Notes under the pieces: model-generated
What the model was told of the DNA's origin: nothing
The model's input: only the letters and a program-made list of their open reading frames with translations
The model's database searches: none
Made by a program: the position numbers and the translations under genes
Origin: Chloroflexota bacterium
GTDB lineage: Bacteria; Chloroflexota; Anaerolineae; Aggregatilineales; UBA2796
NCBI GenBank assembly: GCA_017743585.1
Contig: JAGHYP010000020.1
Location: forward strand, 1-17,494
Reading direction: 5' to 3'
DNA length: 17,494 bases
Part shown: positions 1 to 6,637 of the stretch, piece after piece
Layout of the letters: each line of letters opens with the position of its first letter
Position numbering within the stretch: the stretch's first letter is position 1

Positions 1-2
1 TG

Positions 3-95
3 TTCGCCTTGACGGATAGCACACCTGCCTTCGCCAATCATCCTGTCGTTCAAGAATGGCGGCGCGAGGCGGCGCAAGTCTGCGGCGGCGCGTAG
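3..95 (+). CDS. C-terminal end of an unidentified plus-strand protein (partial)
   Basis: The plus-strand frame starting at base 3 is open for 30 codons and ends at TAG 93-95, giving a tail that includes NHPVVQEWRREAAQ. The composition looks like coding sequence, and the stop lies 24 bases before a strong hairpin that would suit a gene end. The upstream part is outside the window, so neither the family nor the start can be given. It would converge on the SPFH gene, which ends at 183. The stretch is short, so it could be a chance open frame. Confidence 0.42.
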   Translation, partial: FALTDSTPAFANHPVVQEWRREAAQVCGGA

Positions 96-118
96 CGTTG
101 GCAGTGCATCTAGCAGGC

Positions 119-158
119 GCATAGCTGATCGCACCTTGCGCGGCGCGATCAGCTATGC
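119..158. terminator. Perfect 14-bp hairpin between converging genes, likely bidirectional terminator
   Basis: The arms GCATAGCTGATCGC (119-132) and GCGATCAGCTATGC (145-158) are perfect inverted complements around a 12-nt loop. The hairpin lies 25 bases past the stop of the minus-strand SPFH gene and 24 bases past the stop of the partial plus-strand gene. There is no U-tract on the minus side. On the plus side only AATTT follows. Position and strength suggest a transcript end or 3' stabiliser for one or both genes, but it is not a classical Rho-independent terminator. Confidence 0.55.
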
Positions 159-182
159 AATTTGCAGTCATACGATCAGAAT

Positions 183-1283
183 TCAGCCGCCCAGCTCTTT
201 CAGGCGTTTTTCCCAGCGCTCAACGAGGCGGTTGTAAGTGGCTTCGCTGATCTCGCCGTTCGCCAAGCGCATATCGAGGTTCGCGATGAGCGCTTCGATC
301 TCTTCTTTGGTCTGCGGATTGGCGGGCGGCTGCTGCGGCTGAGCCTGCCGAGCCTGCTGTTGCTGATTGGCTTGGTTCGCCATCATCTGCATCATCATCT
401 GCTGCATCATCAGCTGTTGCTGCTGCAGTTGTTGCTGCAGCGCGGCTTGTTCGGGGTTCATGGCTGCGCCAAGCGCCTGCCCAAGGCCGAGGCCCATGCC
501 CGCGCCAGCGGCGGCGCCGCCAAGTCCGGGATTTTGGGCGGCAGCTTCGGCAATGTCCAGGCGGCGCATCTCAGCGAAGGTGCGCGCATCGCCGCCATAT
601 TTGATGATATCTTCCTGCGTCAGTTCTTTCACATCGAAGGTGCCGGCTTGGAAGCTCTTGAGGCGCAGACCAAGCGCTTGGAATTCAGTGCTCAGCGAGG
701 CGAGCAAGGCGGACTCAAGGCTGCTGATCAGGCGATTGGCGTCCTGCACAGTGGTGATCTTCTCTCTAGAGATCAGCTCAGCGATCTCGCCGAGCACGAT
801 GGTCTGAAGGCGGTCGCGGATATCCGCTAGGCGCAGAGACGGGCGTCCGATGCCATATTGCTTCAAGAAGCGGATCGGATCGTCAATCGCGATGTCTATC
901 ACGCCGCGGTTGCGCAGCAACATGAAGCCCGCGCCGCGTCCGGGCGTTTCCATGTAAATCGGCGGATTCGTCCCCCAGGGCACTTGCGGCAGGTCGCGCA
1001 GGTTCACAAAGTACACATCAGCGGTGAAGATGTTTTTGCCGCTAGCGATCAGGAAATCCAAAGCCTCGGAGAGCAGGGGGAGGTTGCCAGTGCTAATCGT
1101 GTGCGCGCCCGGTCCGAGCGCATCTAGCACTTGCCCTTGCCGCACAAAGATCGCCACTTGGCTCTCTTGCACGATCACGCGCGAGCCAAAGCGGAAATCG
1201 CCGTTGCCCTGCTGCGGCTCGCGCCAGACCAGCTCATCTTCCATCACGTTCGGATGCGAGATGACATCAATAATACGTGGCAT
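183..1283 (-). CDS. SPFH-domain (YdjI / virion-core-protein-like) protein with SHOCT-like tail
   Basis: The 366-residue protein belongs to the SPFH family resembling B. subtilis YdjI. These proteins are thought to organise membrane-associated assemblies, often linked to envelope stress; no catalytic role is known. The SPFH part covers about residues 20-240, with FGSRVIVQESQVAIFVRQG near 32-50 and a helical segment at 150-205. A Gly/Ala-rich stretch (254-272) and a Met/Gln-rich stretch (about 276-318) follow. The C-terminal 40 residues (KEEIEALIANLDMRLANGEI onward) look like a SHOCT-type short helical oligomerisation motif. No transmembrane segment is evident. The ATG at 1283 is preceded by AAAGGT at a 7-nt spacing. 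The gene sits 28 bases after the minus-strand gene ending at 1312, so the two probably share a transcript. The family is fairly certain, the cellular role is not. Confidence 0.85.
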   Translation of the reverse strand: MPRIIDVISHPNVMEDELVWREPQQGNGDFRFGSRVIVQESQVAIFVRQGQVLDALGPGAHTISTGNLPLLSEALDFLIASGKNIFTADVYFVNLRDLPQVPWGTNPPIYMETPGRGAGFMLLRNRGVIDIAIDDPIRFLKQYGIGRPSLRLADIRDRLQTIVLGEIAELISREKITTVQDANRLISSLESALLASLSTEFQALGLRLKSFQAGTFDVKELTQEDIIKYGGDARTFAEMRRLDIAEAAAQNPGLGGAAAGAGMGLGLGQALGAAMNPEQAALQQQLQQQQLMMQQMMMQMMANQANQQQQARQAQPQQPPANPQTKEEIEALIANLDMRLANGEISEATYNRLVERWEKRLKELGG

Positions 1284-1311
1284 GGTACGTACCTTTCAGA
1301 GCTATCGCTGC

Positions 1312-1833
1312 TCAACTGATCTCGGTCACAACGTTATCGCGCATGTTGAAGGCGGCATTCGCTTCCATGGCGAGCATTTCCAATTTGCTGATGGCTTCGT
1401 CCAAGCCTTCGCCGCTGCGCGCGGCGGCATCAAAGGCTTCAATCGCCGTGCGGAAGTAGTCAACGTATTCGATTAGCGCGGCATCGAAGGCGTAGATTTT
1501 CTCCAGCTGCTCAGGTCCGATCTTCTGAGCGGCGTAGAAGCCCGCGTAGCCTGGCGCAGCAGTGTTCACACGGTCAATGAAGATTTGGAATTGCGCCTTG
1601 GCCTCGCGCGTTTTGGCCGCCGCGGAAAGTCCGCTCTTGCTGAGCATCTGTTTTTCAGCGGCGATGAAGCGCTGCATCTGCTCCTTGAGCAAGGTGACGA
1701 TATGCTCGCGGATCATGCGGTCTGCCTCGCGGCGCGCTGTCATCTCTTTGTAGCCGCGAAAGCCCGGGATGCGCGCGACGATGCGTTCCAAGCCGCTGCG
1801 CTGTGAGACGATCTTCTCGTATAGGTCAGTCAT
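1312..1833 (-). CDS. Conserved helical protein of unknown function, partner of the SPFH gene
   Basis: I do not recognise a named family. The 173-residue product is predicted almost wholly helical and rich in Ala, Glu, Lys and Arg, with likely coiled-coil segments around residues 35-75 and 115-160. There is no signal peptide and no membrane segment. An ATG start at 1833 is chosen because AAGGA lies 9 nt upstream; the in-frame TTG at 1842 would overlap that Shine-Dalgarno sequence and is unlikely. It is the first gene of a two-gene minus-strand unit with the SPFH protein, 28 bases upstream. An accessory or adaptor role for the SPFH assembly is an inference from position only. Confidence 0.75.
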   Translation of the reverse strand: MTDLYEKIVSQRSGLERIVARIPGFRGYKEMTARREADRMIREHIVTLLKEQMQRFIAAEKQMLSKSGLSAAAKTREAKAQFQIFIDRVNTAAPGYAGFYAAQKIGPEQLEKIYAFDAALIEYVDYFRTAIEAFDAAARSGEGLDEAISKLEMLAMEANAAFNMRDNVVTEIS

Positions 1834-1881
1834 CAGCTTCAATCCTTAATCCACTCAGCTTGCCTGCAGATAAGCATACAC

Positions 1882-1887
1882 TAGAAT
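1882..1887 (+). promoter_or_regulatory. Possible -10 element (TAGAAT) for the Nudix gene
   Basis: TAGAAT lies in the 104-base divergent region between the minus-strand helical protein (start 1833) and the Nudix gene. The same hexamer occurs upstream of the aminotransferase gene at 14906. I see no convincing -35 box at the usual spacing, so this is only a candidate. Confidence 0.25.
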
Positions 1888-1947
1888 GAGCGGCGCAACA
1901 ATCACCTAATTTTTGAGAGTAACGGGAGTTGAACACTGGGCGCTCGG

Positions 1948-2448
1948 TTGCAAGGCTTCGATTCAGCGCGCTGGATGGTCATTCCGCGCACGTTGATCTT
2001 TCTGGTCAATGGCGGCGATTTGCTCTTGATGAAGCGCAGCGCGCAGCGGCGCGTCTTTCCGAACCGCTACAACGGTCTGGGCGGTCATGTAGAGCGCGGC
2101 GAGACGGTCAAGGCGGCGGCGCTGCGCGAGATACGCGAGGAGAGCGGCATCCTGCCTGAGCAAGTGCGCAATCTGCGCCTGCGCGGCATCTCGCATGTGG
2201 CGAGCGACGCAGTAGGCGGCATTTTGGTGTTCATCTTCACAGGCGAGGCGCTGACGCGATCTGTGCAGGCGGGCGCGGAAGGCACATTGCACTGGATTCC
2301 CATGCAGCAGGTCTATGAATTGCCATTGGTGGACGATCTGCCGCTGTTGCTGCCGCGCCTGTTTGGCGCAGCAGCCTGCGACTCGCTGATCTACATGCAC
2401 GTCAGCTACGATGCTGAGGATCGGATACAAATCCGCTTCAGCGATTAG
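1948..2448 (+). CDS. Nudix hydrolase (MutT-like)
   Basis: The protein has a full Nudix box at residues 46-68 (numbering from 1948): G46, E52, R60, E61, E64, E65 and G67 match GX5EX7REUXEEXGU. This box binds Mg2+ and hydrolyses a nucleoside diphosphate linked to another group X. The preceding strand RTLIFLVNGGDLLLMKR is typical of the MutT-like fold; the substrate cannot be read from sequence. Length (up to 166 residues) is normal. The start is uncertain. TTG 1948 has no close ribosome site. CTG 1936 has GGGAG 7 nt upstream. ATG 1975 begins just ahead of the conserved strand but has no ribosome site. The gene stands alone on this strand and diverges from the SPFH pair. Confidence 0.9.
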   Translation: MQGFDSARWMVIPRTLIFLVNGGDLLLMKRSAQRRVFPNRYNGLGGHVERGETVKAAALREIREESGILPEQVRNLRLRGISHVASDAVGGILVFIFTGEALTRSVQAGAEGTLHWIPMQQVYELPLVDDLPLLLPRLFGAAACDSLIYMHVSYDAEDRIQIRFSD

Positions 2449-2469
2449 AGTCGGCGACTAGAGTCAGCG
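2446..2469. repeat. Short imperfect tandem repeat at the Nudix stop codon
   Basis: TAGAGTCGGCG at 2446-2456 is followed 13 bases on by TAGAGTCAGCG at 2459-2469, with one mismatch. The first copy contains the Nudix TAG stop. It looks like a local slippage duplication; no function is implied. Confidence 0.45.
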
Positions 2470-2482
2470 CTCGAGGGCTTGT

Positions 2483-2602
2483 TCAGCGCGCGACGGCGCG
2501 GCGCACATTGGCAAAGCGCACGGCAAGGCTGATCAGAGAAACGCTCATGATCGCGGCGACGGCCGCCAAGTCGAGCCTCAAGTATCCAGCGTTCTGTGGC
2601 AT
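2483..2602 (-). CDS. Putative 39-residue single-pass membrane protein
   Basis: A short open frame begins at ATG 2602 with AAGGGA 10 nt upstream and encodes a 39-residue peptide. It has a polar start (MPQNAGYLRLD), one hydrophobic helix at about residues 12-28 (AAVAAIMSVSLISLAV) and a basic end (RFANVRRAVAR), so a positive-inside, N-out orientation would be expected. It occupies most of the gap between the Nudix gene and the ACT-domain gene and is antisense to neither. The frame extends upstream to 2767, but that part overlaps the ACT gene start and reads as non-coding. No family is recognised; a chance ORF is possible. Confidence 0.45.
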   Translation of the reverse strand: MPQNAGYLRLDLAAVAAIMSVSLISLAVRFANVRRAVAR

Positions 2603-2680
2603 GGTCAAAACGTCCCTTCTAGCGGCTTGCCAAACGCGCTTTATTAGCGAGCTGTGAGATAAGTTTGACCGTAAGCGCGC

Positions 2681-2686
2681 TAAAAT
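2681..2686 (+). promoter_or_regulatory. Possible -10 element (TAAAAT) for the five-gene run
   Basis: TAAAAT lies 18 bases before the ATG at 2705, which would give a very short 5' leader. A TTGACC at 2665-2670 is only 10 bases upstream, too close to be its -35 partner. The placement ahead of the first gene of a tight plus-strand cluster supports it; the missing -35 weakens it. Confidence 0.35.
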
Positions 2687-2704
2687 ACGGGCGCAGAAGC
2701 CGCT

Positions 2705-3127
2705 ATGCTTGGGGTTACGCATTCCATGCAGCCTAGCGATCTCACCTTGAGCGTTTTGCCTGATCAACTGGCTGTCTGTCGGCTGCCGCCTGAGTCGCCG
2801 TTGCCAAGCTGGGCGAGCGGCAGCTTTGTGGCAATAGTGCGCACGCCCGAAGAGCTCTCAGTAGTCTGCGCCGAGTCGGCTGTGCCGCTCGGCATTCCAC
2901 GCGAAGGCGATCTGCGCGCGCTGAAGGTCGAGGGCGCACCAGAGCTCGGGTTATCAGGCGTCCTAGCGGGCATCAGCACGACGCTCGCTGCGGTCGGCAT
3001 CACGATCTTCGCCATCTCAACTTACAACACTGATTACATCCTTGTGCGGCGCGCTAGTTTAGAGCGCGCTACCCGCGCGCTGCGCTTGGAAGGATACAAC
3101 GTCCTGCCCGAAGGCGAGGCTCAGTGA
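2705..3127 (+). CDS. ACT-domain protein, COG3603 / CASTOR-like type
   Basis: The 140-residue protein resembles the COG3603 group, which carries tandem ACT-like folds. ACT domains bind small ligands, usually amino acids, and transmit the signal to a partner. The diagnostic segment is at about residues 77-118: LKVEGAPELGLSGVLAGIST followed by VGITIFAISTYNTDYILVRR, ending in a helix (LERATRALRLEG). No catalytic domain is attached, so it should act as a sensor. The start could be ATG 2705 or ATG 2726; neither has a strong ribosome site, and 2705 is kept because it would suit a short-leader transcript. Its TGA (3125-3127) sits within the TGAGGA ribosome site of the kinase gene, so the two are probably co-expressed. 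Ligand and partner are unknown. Confidence 0.82.
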   Translation: MLGVTHSMQPSDLTLSVLPDQLAVCRLPPESPLPSWASGSFVAIVRTPEELSVVCAESAVPLGIPREGDLRALKVEGAPELGLSGVLAGISTTLAAVGITIFAISTYNTDYILVRRASLERATRALRLEGYNVLPEGEAQ

Positions 3128-3140
3128 GGAATTAGCGCCT

Positions 3141-4274
3141 ATGCCTGACGGCACAATTCTCTTGGTGGATCATGTACCGTGCAATCGCTTGCAGCTCAGC
3201 GCGCTGCTGACCGAGCAAGGTCACACTGTCCTGCAGGCAGGAGATGGCGCAATGGCATTGGCGCTGCTCGAGCAGCGCCTGCCCGACCTTGTGCTGCTGA
3301 ATACCCACTTGCCGGGGCTGGATGGCTTCGATCTGTGCCGGCGACTGAAAGCTGATCCGCGCACGCGCGCGTTGCCGGTCATTTTGATCTGCACGGCCGG
3401 CGAGGCGCTCGATAAAGATCGTGTCTTCAGCGTTGGCGCTAGCGATTATGTGAGCAACCCGTTGCACGCTCAGGAAGTCTTGGCGCGCGTGAGCGCACAT
3501 CTCAGCCTTCGCCAGAAGCAACGCGAGCTAGACGCGCTGCGCGCGGCGCAGGGCGCCCCGATGCAAGCGCTGAACGACGACAGAGATTGGCGCTCTATCT
3601 CACATGATTTGAGGAACTCGCTCGCTCTAATCTTGAGCGCAGCGGATGAGCTGCGCAGGACGCCGCTCAGCGACGATCAGGCGCAAATGATCGCCATCAT
3701 CGAGCGCAAGGCGAGCCACGTGCTAGCGATCATCTCCAACGCGCTCGACTCGCTCGCTGCTGAGGCAGCGCCGCGCTACGCGCCGACAAGCCTGCGCGCC
3801 CTAGTGCAGGAGTCGCTCGCCGGCTTCGATCTGCTAGCGGCGCACAAGCGGCTCGCCTTCGATGTCCATCTGCCTGAAGAAGACGCGCTCGTCCAAGTGG
3901 AGCGGCGCGCAGTGAGCCGAGTGATCGGCAACTTGGTCTCAAACGCCATCAAGTACACAACAGAGGGCGGCGTGGAAGTGCGCGTAGAAACCGCGCCTGA
4001 GACGTTCAGCATCATCGTGCGCGATAGCGGTCTAGGCATCCCAGCAGAGGCGTTGCCACGCATTTTCAACAAGTTCTATCGTGCTCCGCAGCCTAAATAT
4101 CTCAAAGAAGACGGCACAGGGCTGGGCTTGGCGATTGTGAAAGCGATTGTTGAGCGGCATCAAGGCACAATTCAGGTGGCGACGGCTGTTGGGGTCGGCA
4201 GCATATTTCGCGTCACGCTGCCGCGCCAACCGAAGCAGAGCGCGAACCATCACGGAGGCGGTAATCTATCATGA
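3141..4274 (+). CDS. Sensor histidine kinase with N-terminal degenerate receiver domain
   Basis: The 377-residue protein has a receiver-like domain at 1-125, a dimerisation/phospho-acceptor helix with H155 in SISHDLRNS, and an ATPase domain at about 215-362. The kinase core looks complete: N-box N264/N268 (IGNLVSNAIKYT), G1 DSGLGI 295-300, F-box KFYRA and G2 GTGLGL 325-330. The receiver domain lacks its key residues. The phospho-acceptor Asp is Asn (N54 in LVLLNTHLPGLDGF), the conserved Lys is Asn (N106 in DYVSNP), and the second acidic-pocket residue is His (D10-H11). It therefore should not be phosphorylated by the usual mechanism. There are no membrane segments, so it is cytosolic. ATG 3141 has GAGGA 10 nt upstream. 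Its TGA overlaps the next ATG (ATGA, 4271-4274), implying translational coupling. No cognate response regulator lies in the window. Confidence 0.9.
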   Translation: MPDGTILLVDHVPCNRLQLSALLTEQGHTVLQAGDGAMALALLEQRLPDLVLLNTHLPGLDGFDLCRRLKADPRTRALPVILICTAGEALDKDRVFSVGASDYVSNPLHAQEVLARVSAHLSLRQKQRELDALRAAQGAPMQALNDDRDWRSISHDLRNSLALILSAADELRRTPLSDDQAQMIAIIERKASHVLAIISNALDSLAAEAAPRYAPTSLRALVQESLAGFDLLAAHKRLAFDVHLPEEDALVQVERRAVSRVIGNLVSNAIKYTTEGGVEVRVETAPETFSIIVRDSGLGIPAEALPRIFNKFYRAPQPKYLKEDGTGLGLAIVKAIVERHQGTIQVATAVGVGSIFRVTLPRQPKQSANHHGGGNLS

Positions 4275-6637
4275 GCAGACCGACGCTCGCGGAACTTTTT
4301 GAGCGCCTGCCATACGGCGAGGCGCTTGAGTCGGCGGAGGCAGCCCAGGCATGGTTAGCGGCGCATGGCGAGAGCCTGCCGATGTACATTGGCGGAGAAT
4401 GGGTGCGCGGCGCTCAGACGTTTGAGAGCATCAATCCTGCCAACGGCAAGCCGCTCACGCGCATTGCGCAGGCAATGGCTGCCGATGTGGACGCAGCGGT
4501 CAGGGCGGCGCGCGCAGCGTTGCCCGCTTGGCGCGCTTTGGAAGGCATGGAGCGCGCGCGATATCTGTATGCGCTGGCGCGCGGCGTGCAACGGCACTCG
4601 CGTTTGTTCGCCGTGCTGGAGACGCTCGATAACGGCAAGCCGATCCGCGAGACGCGCGATATTGACATCCCGCTGGTGGTGCGCCATTTCTATCACCACG
4701 CCGGCTGGGCGCAGCTGCTGGAGCAAGAATTCCCTGACATGGAAGCGGTCGGCGTGTGCGGGCAGATCATCCCTTGGAACTTTCCACTGCTGATGCTGGC
4801 GTGGAAGATCGCGCCTGCCTTGGCGGCGGGTTGCACAGTCGTGCTGAAGCCTGCTGAATTCACCTCGATCACCGCAATTCGCTTCGCTGAGCTGTGCGAA
4901 GCAGTCGGCTTGCCGAAGGGCGTGGTGAACATCATCACAGGCGATGGACAAGTCGGCGCGCAATTGGTGGCACACCCTGACGTGGACAAGATCGCCTTCA
5001 CAGGCTCGACCGAAGTCGGGCGGATCATCCGCGAGAGGACGGCCGGCAGCGGCAAGCGGCTCTCGTTAGAGCTAGGCGGCAAGTCGCCGTTCATTGTCTT
5101 CGAAGATGCCGATTTGGATAGCGTAGTCGAAGGCGTGGTGGACGCGATCTGGTTCAATCAAGGGCAGGTGTGCTGCGCAGGCTCGCGCTTGTTGGTGCAG
5201 GAGAGCATCGCTGAGCGCTTGGTAGGCAAGCTCAAGGCGCGCATGGAGAAGTTGCGGATCGGCAACCCGCTGGATAAAGCTGTGGATATCGGCGCGATCG
5301 TCGCGCCTGCACAGCTGCAGAAGATCCAAGCGCTGGTGGCGCAAGGCATTGCAGAAGGCGCGCAGCTCTGGCAGCCGAGCATCGCTTGCCCCGCGGAAGG
5401 TTATTTCTTCCCGCCCTCGCTCTTCACAAACGTCGCACCATCTTCCACAATTGCGCAAGTGGAGATCTTCGGCCCTGTCCTCGTTGTGATGACCTTCCGC
5501 ACGCCCGCGGAAGCGGTCGCGCTCGCTAACAACACGCCTTACGGCCTTGCTGCGTCCATCTGGTCGGATAACTTAAACCTTTCATTAGATGTGGCGCGCA
5601 AAGTGAAGGCTGGCACGGTCTGGATCAACGCCACGAACCTATTCGACGCCGCTTCGGGCTTCGGCGGCTACCGCGAGAGCGGCTACGGTCGCGAAGGCGG
5701 GCGCGAAGGCATGTATGAGTATCTCAAAATGCGCGCAGACCTAGCAGAGCGCACATCGCTGCCTGTGCAAGCGCCTTCAGCGGCGTACAGCGCGCCTGTC
5801 TTGATGATCGACCGCACGCCGAAATTGTTCATCGGCGGCAAGCAGGTGCGCCCCGATAGCGGTTACAGCCTGCCCGTGCGCGGCGCGGACGGGCGCTTGC
5901 TGGGCGAGGTTGGCGAAGGCAACCGCAAAGATATCCGCAACGCGGTCGAGGCGGCGCACGCAGCGGCGGGCTGGCAGTTCACGCATGGATACCAACGCGC
6001 GCAAGTTCTGTATTACATCGCTGAGAACTTGGCAGCGCGCTCAGCGGAATTTGCGGCGCGTTTGGCAGCGCTGACAGGGCAAGACGGCACGGCAGAAGTG
6101 CAGATGGCGCTCAAGCGGCTGTTCACTTACGCCGCCTGGGCGGATAAATACGACGGTCAGGTACATGGCGTGCCGCTGCGCGGAGTTGTGCTCGCCATCC
6201 CTGAGCCAATCGGCGTGATCGGGATTCTGTGTCCGGATGAAGCGCCGTTGCTCAGCTTGATCTCGCTGATGGCGCCTGCGGTCGCAATGGGCAACACGGT
6301 CGTCGTCGTGCCTTCTGAGGCTTATCCGCTGATCGCCACTGATCTCTATCAAGTGCTGGAGACATCCGACTTGCCAGACGGCGTGGTGAACATCGTGACG
6401 GGCAGGCGCGACGTCTTGGCGAAGACGCTTGCCGAGCATGAGGATGTGGATGCGGTATGGTACTTTGGCACGCCCGAAGGCGTGAGATTGGTCGAGGCCG
6501 CCTCAGCGAGCAACTTGAAGCGCACTTGGGCAGAGGCGACGCCGCGCAATTGGTTTGACCGCGCGCAAGGCGAAGGGCAACATTTTTTGCGCGCCGCGAC
6601 GCAGGTTAAGAACGTCTGGATACCATACGGTGAGTGA
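4271..6637 (+). CDS. ALDH16-type two-domain aldehyde dehydrogenase
   Basis: The 788-residue protein joins a complete aldehyde dehydrogenase (about 15-490) to a second, shorter ALDH-like domain (about 510-788). This is the ALDH16 architecture, whose members are near 800 residues. The first domain keeps the catalytic set: oxyanion Asn N169 (PWNFP), K193 (LKPAE), GSTEVG 245-250, general base E267 (LELGGK), nucleophile C301 (GQVCCAG) and E398 (EIFGPV). It should oxidise an aldehyde to the acid with NAD(P)+; the substrate is unknown. In the second domain the matching sites are lost: CPDEAPLL for PWNFP, VVPSEAYP for LKPAE, GTPEGV for the GSTEVG loop, and no Cys. It ends at KNVWIPYGE without a complete catalytic subdomain, so a structural role is expected. 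GGAGG precedes ATG 4271. The start overlaps the kinase stop, and the stop overlaps the biotin ligase start. Confidence 0.92.
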   Translation: MSRPTLAELFERLPYGEALESAEAAQAWLAAHGESLPMYIGGEWVRGAQTFESINPANGKPLTRIAQAMAADVDAAVRAARAALPAWRALEGMERARYLYALARGVQRHSRLFAVLETLDNGKPIRETRDIDIPLVVRHFYHHAGWAQLLEQEFPDMEAVGVCGQIIPWNFPLLMLAWKIAPALAAGCTVVLKPAEFTSITAIRFAELCEAVGLPKGVVNIITGDGQVGAQLVAHPDVDKIAFTGSTEVGRIIRERTAGSGKRLSLELGGKSPFIVFEDADLDSVVEGVVDAIWFNQGQVCCAGSRLLVQESIAERLVGKLKARMEKLRIGNPLDKAVDIGAIVAPAQLQKIQALVAQGIAEGAQLWQPSIACPAEGYFFPPSLFTNVAPSSTIAQVEIFGPVLVVMTFRTPAEAVALANNTPYGLAASIWSDNLNLSLDVARKVKAGTVWINATNLFDAASGFGGYRESGYGREGGREGMYEYLKMRADLAERTSLPVQAPSAAYSAPVLMIDRTPKLFIGGKQVRPDSGYSLPVRGADGRLLGEVGEGNRKDIRNAVEAAHAAAGWQFTHGYQRAQVLYYIAENLAARSAEFAARLAALTGQDGTAEVQMALKRLFTYAAWADKYDGQVHGVPLRGVVLAIPEPIGVIGILCPDEAPLLSLISLMAPAVAMGNTVVVVPSEAYPLIATDLYQVLETSDLPDGVVNIVTGRRDVLAKTLAEHEDVDAVWYFGTPEGVRLVEAASASNLKRTWAEATPRNWFDRAQGEGQHFLRAATQVKNVWIPYGE

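Noticed and set aside
162..830. 222-residue plus-strand ORF opposite the SPFH gene
   Set aside because: It is His/Leu-rich because it is the complement of the Met/Gln-rich tract; no family resemblance.
2665..2686. TTGACC with TAAAAT as a complete -35/-10 promoter
   Set aside because: The spacer is only 10 bases, far from the usual 17, so only the -10 is retained as a candidate.
6555..6629. N-terminal extension of the biotin ligase
   Set aside because: These codons overlap the ALDH gene in another frame and read as an Arg-rich shadow; GTG 6630 fits the family start.
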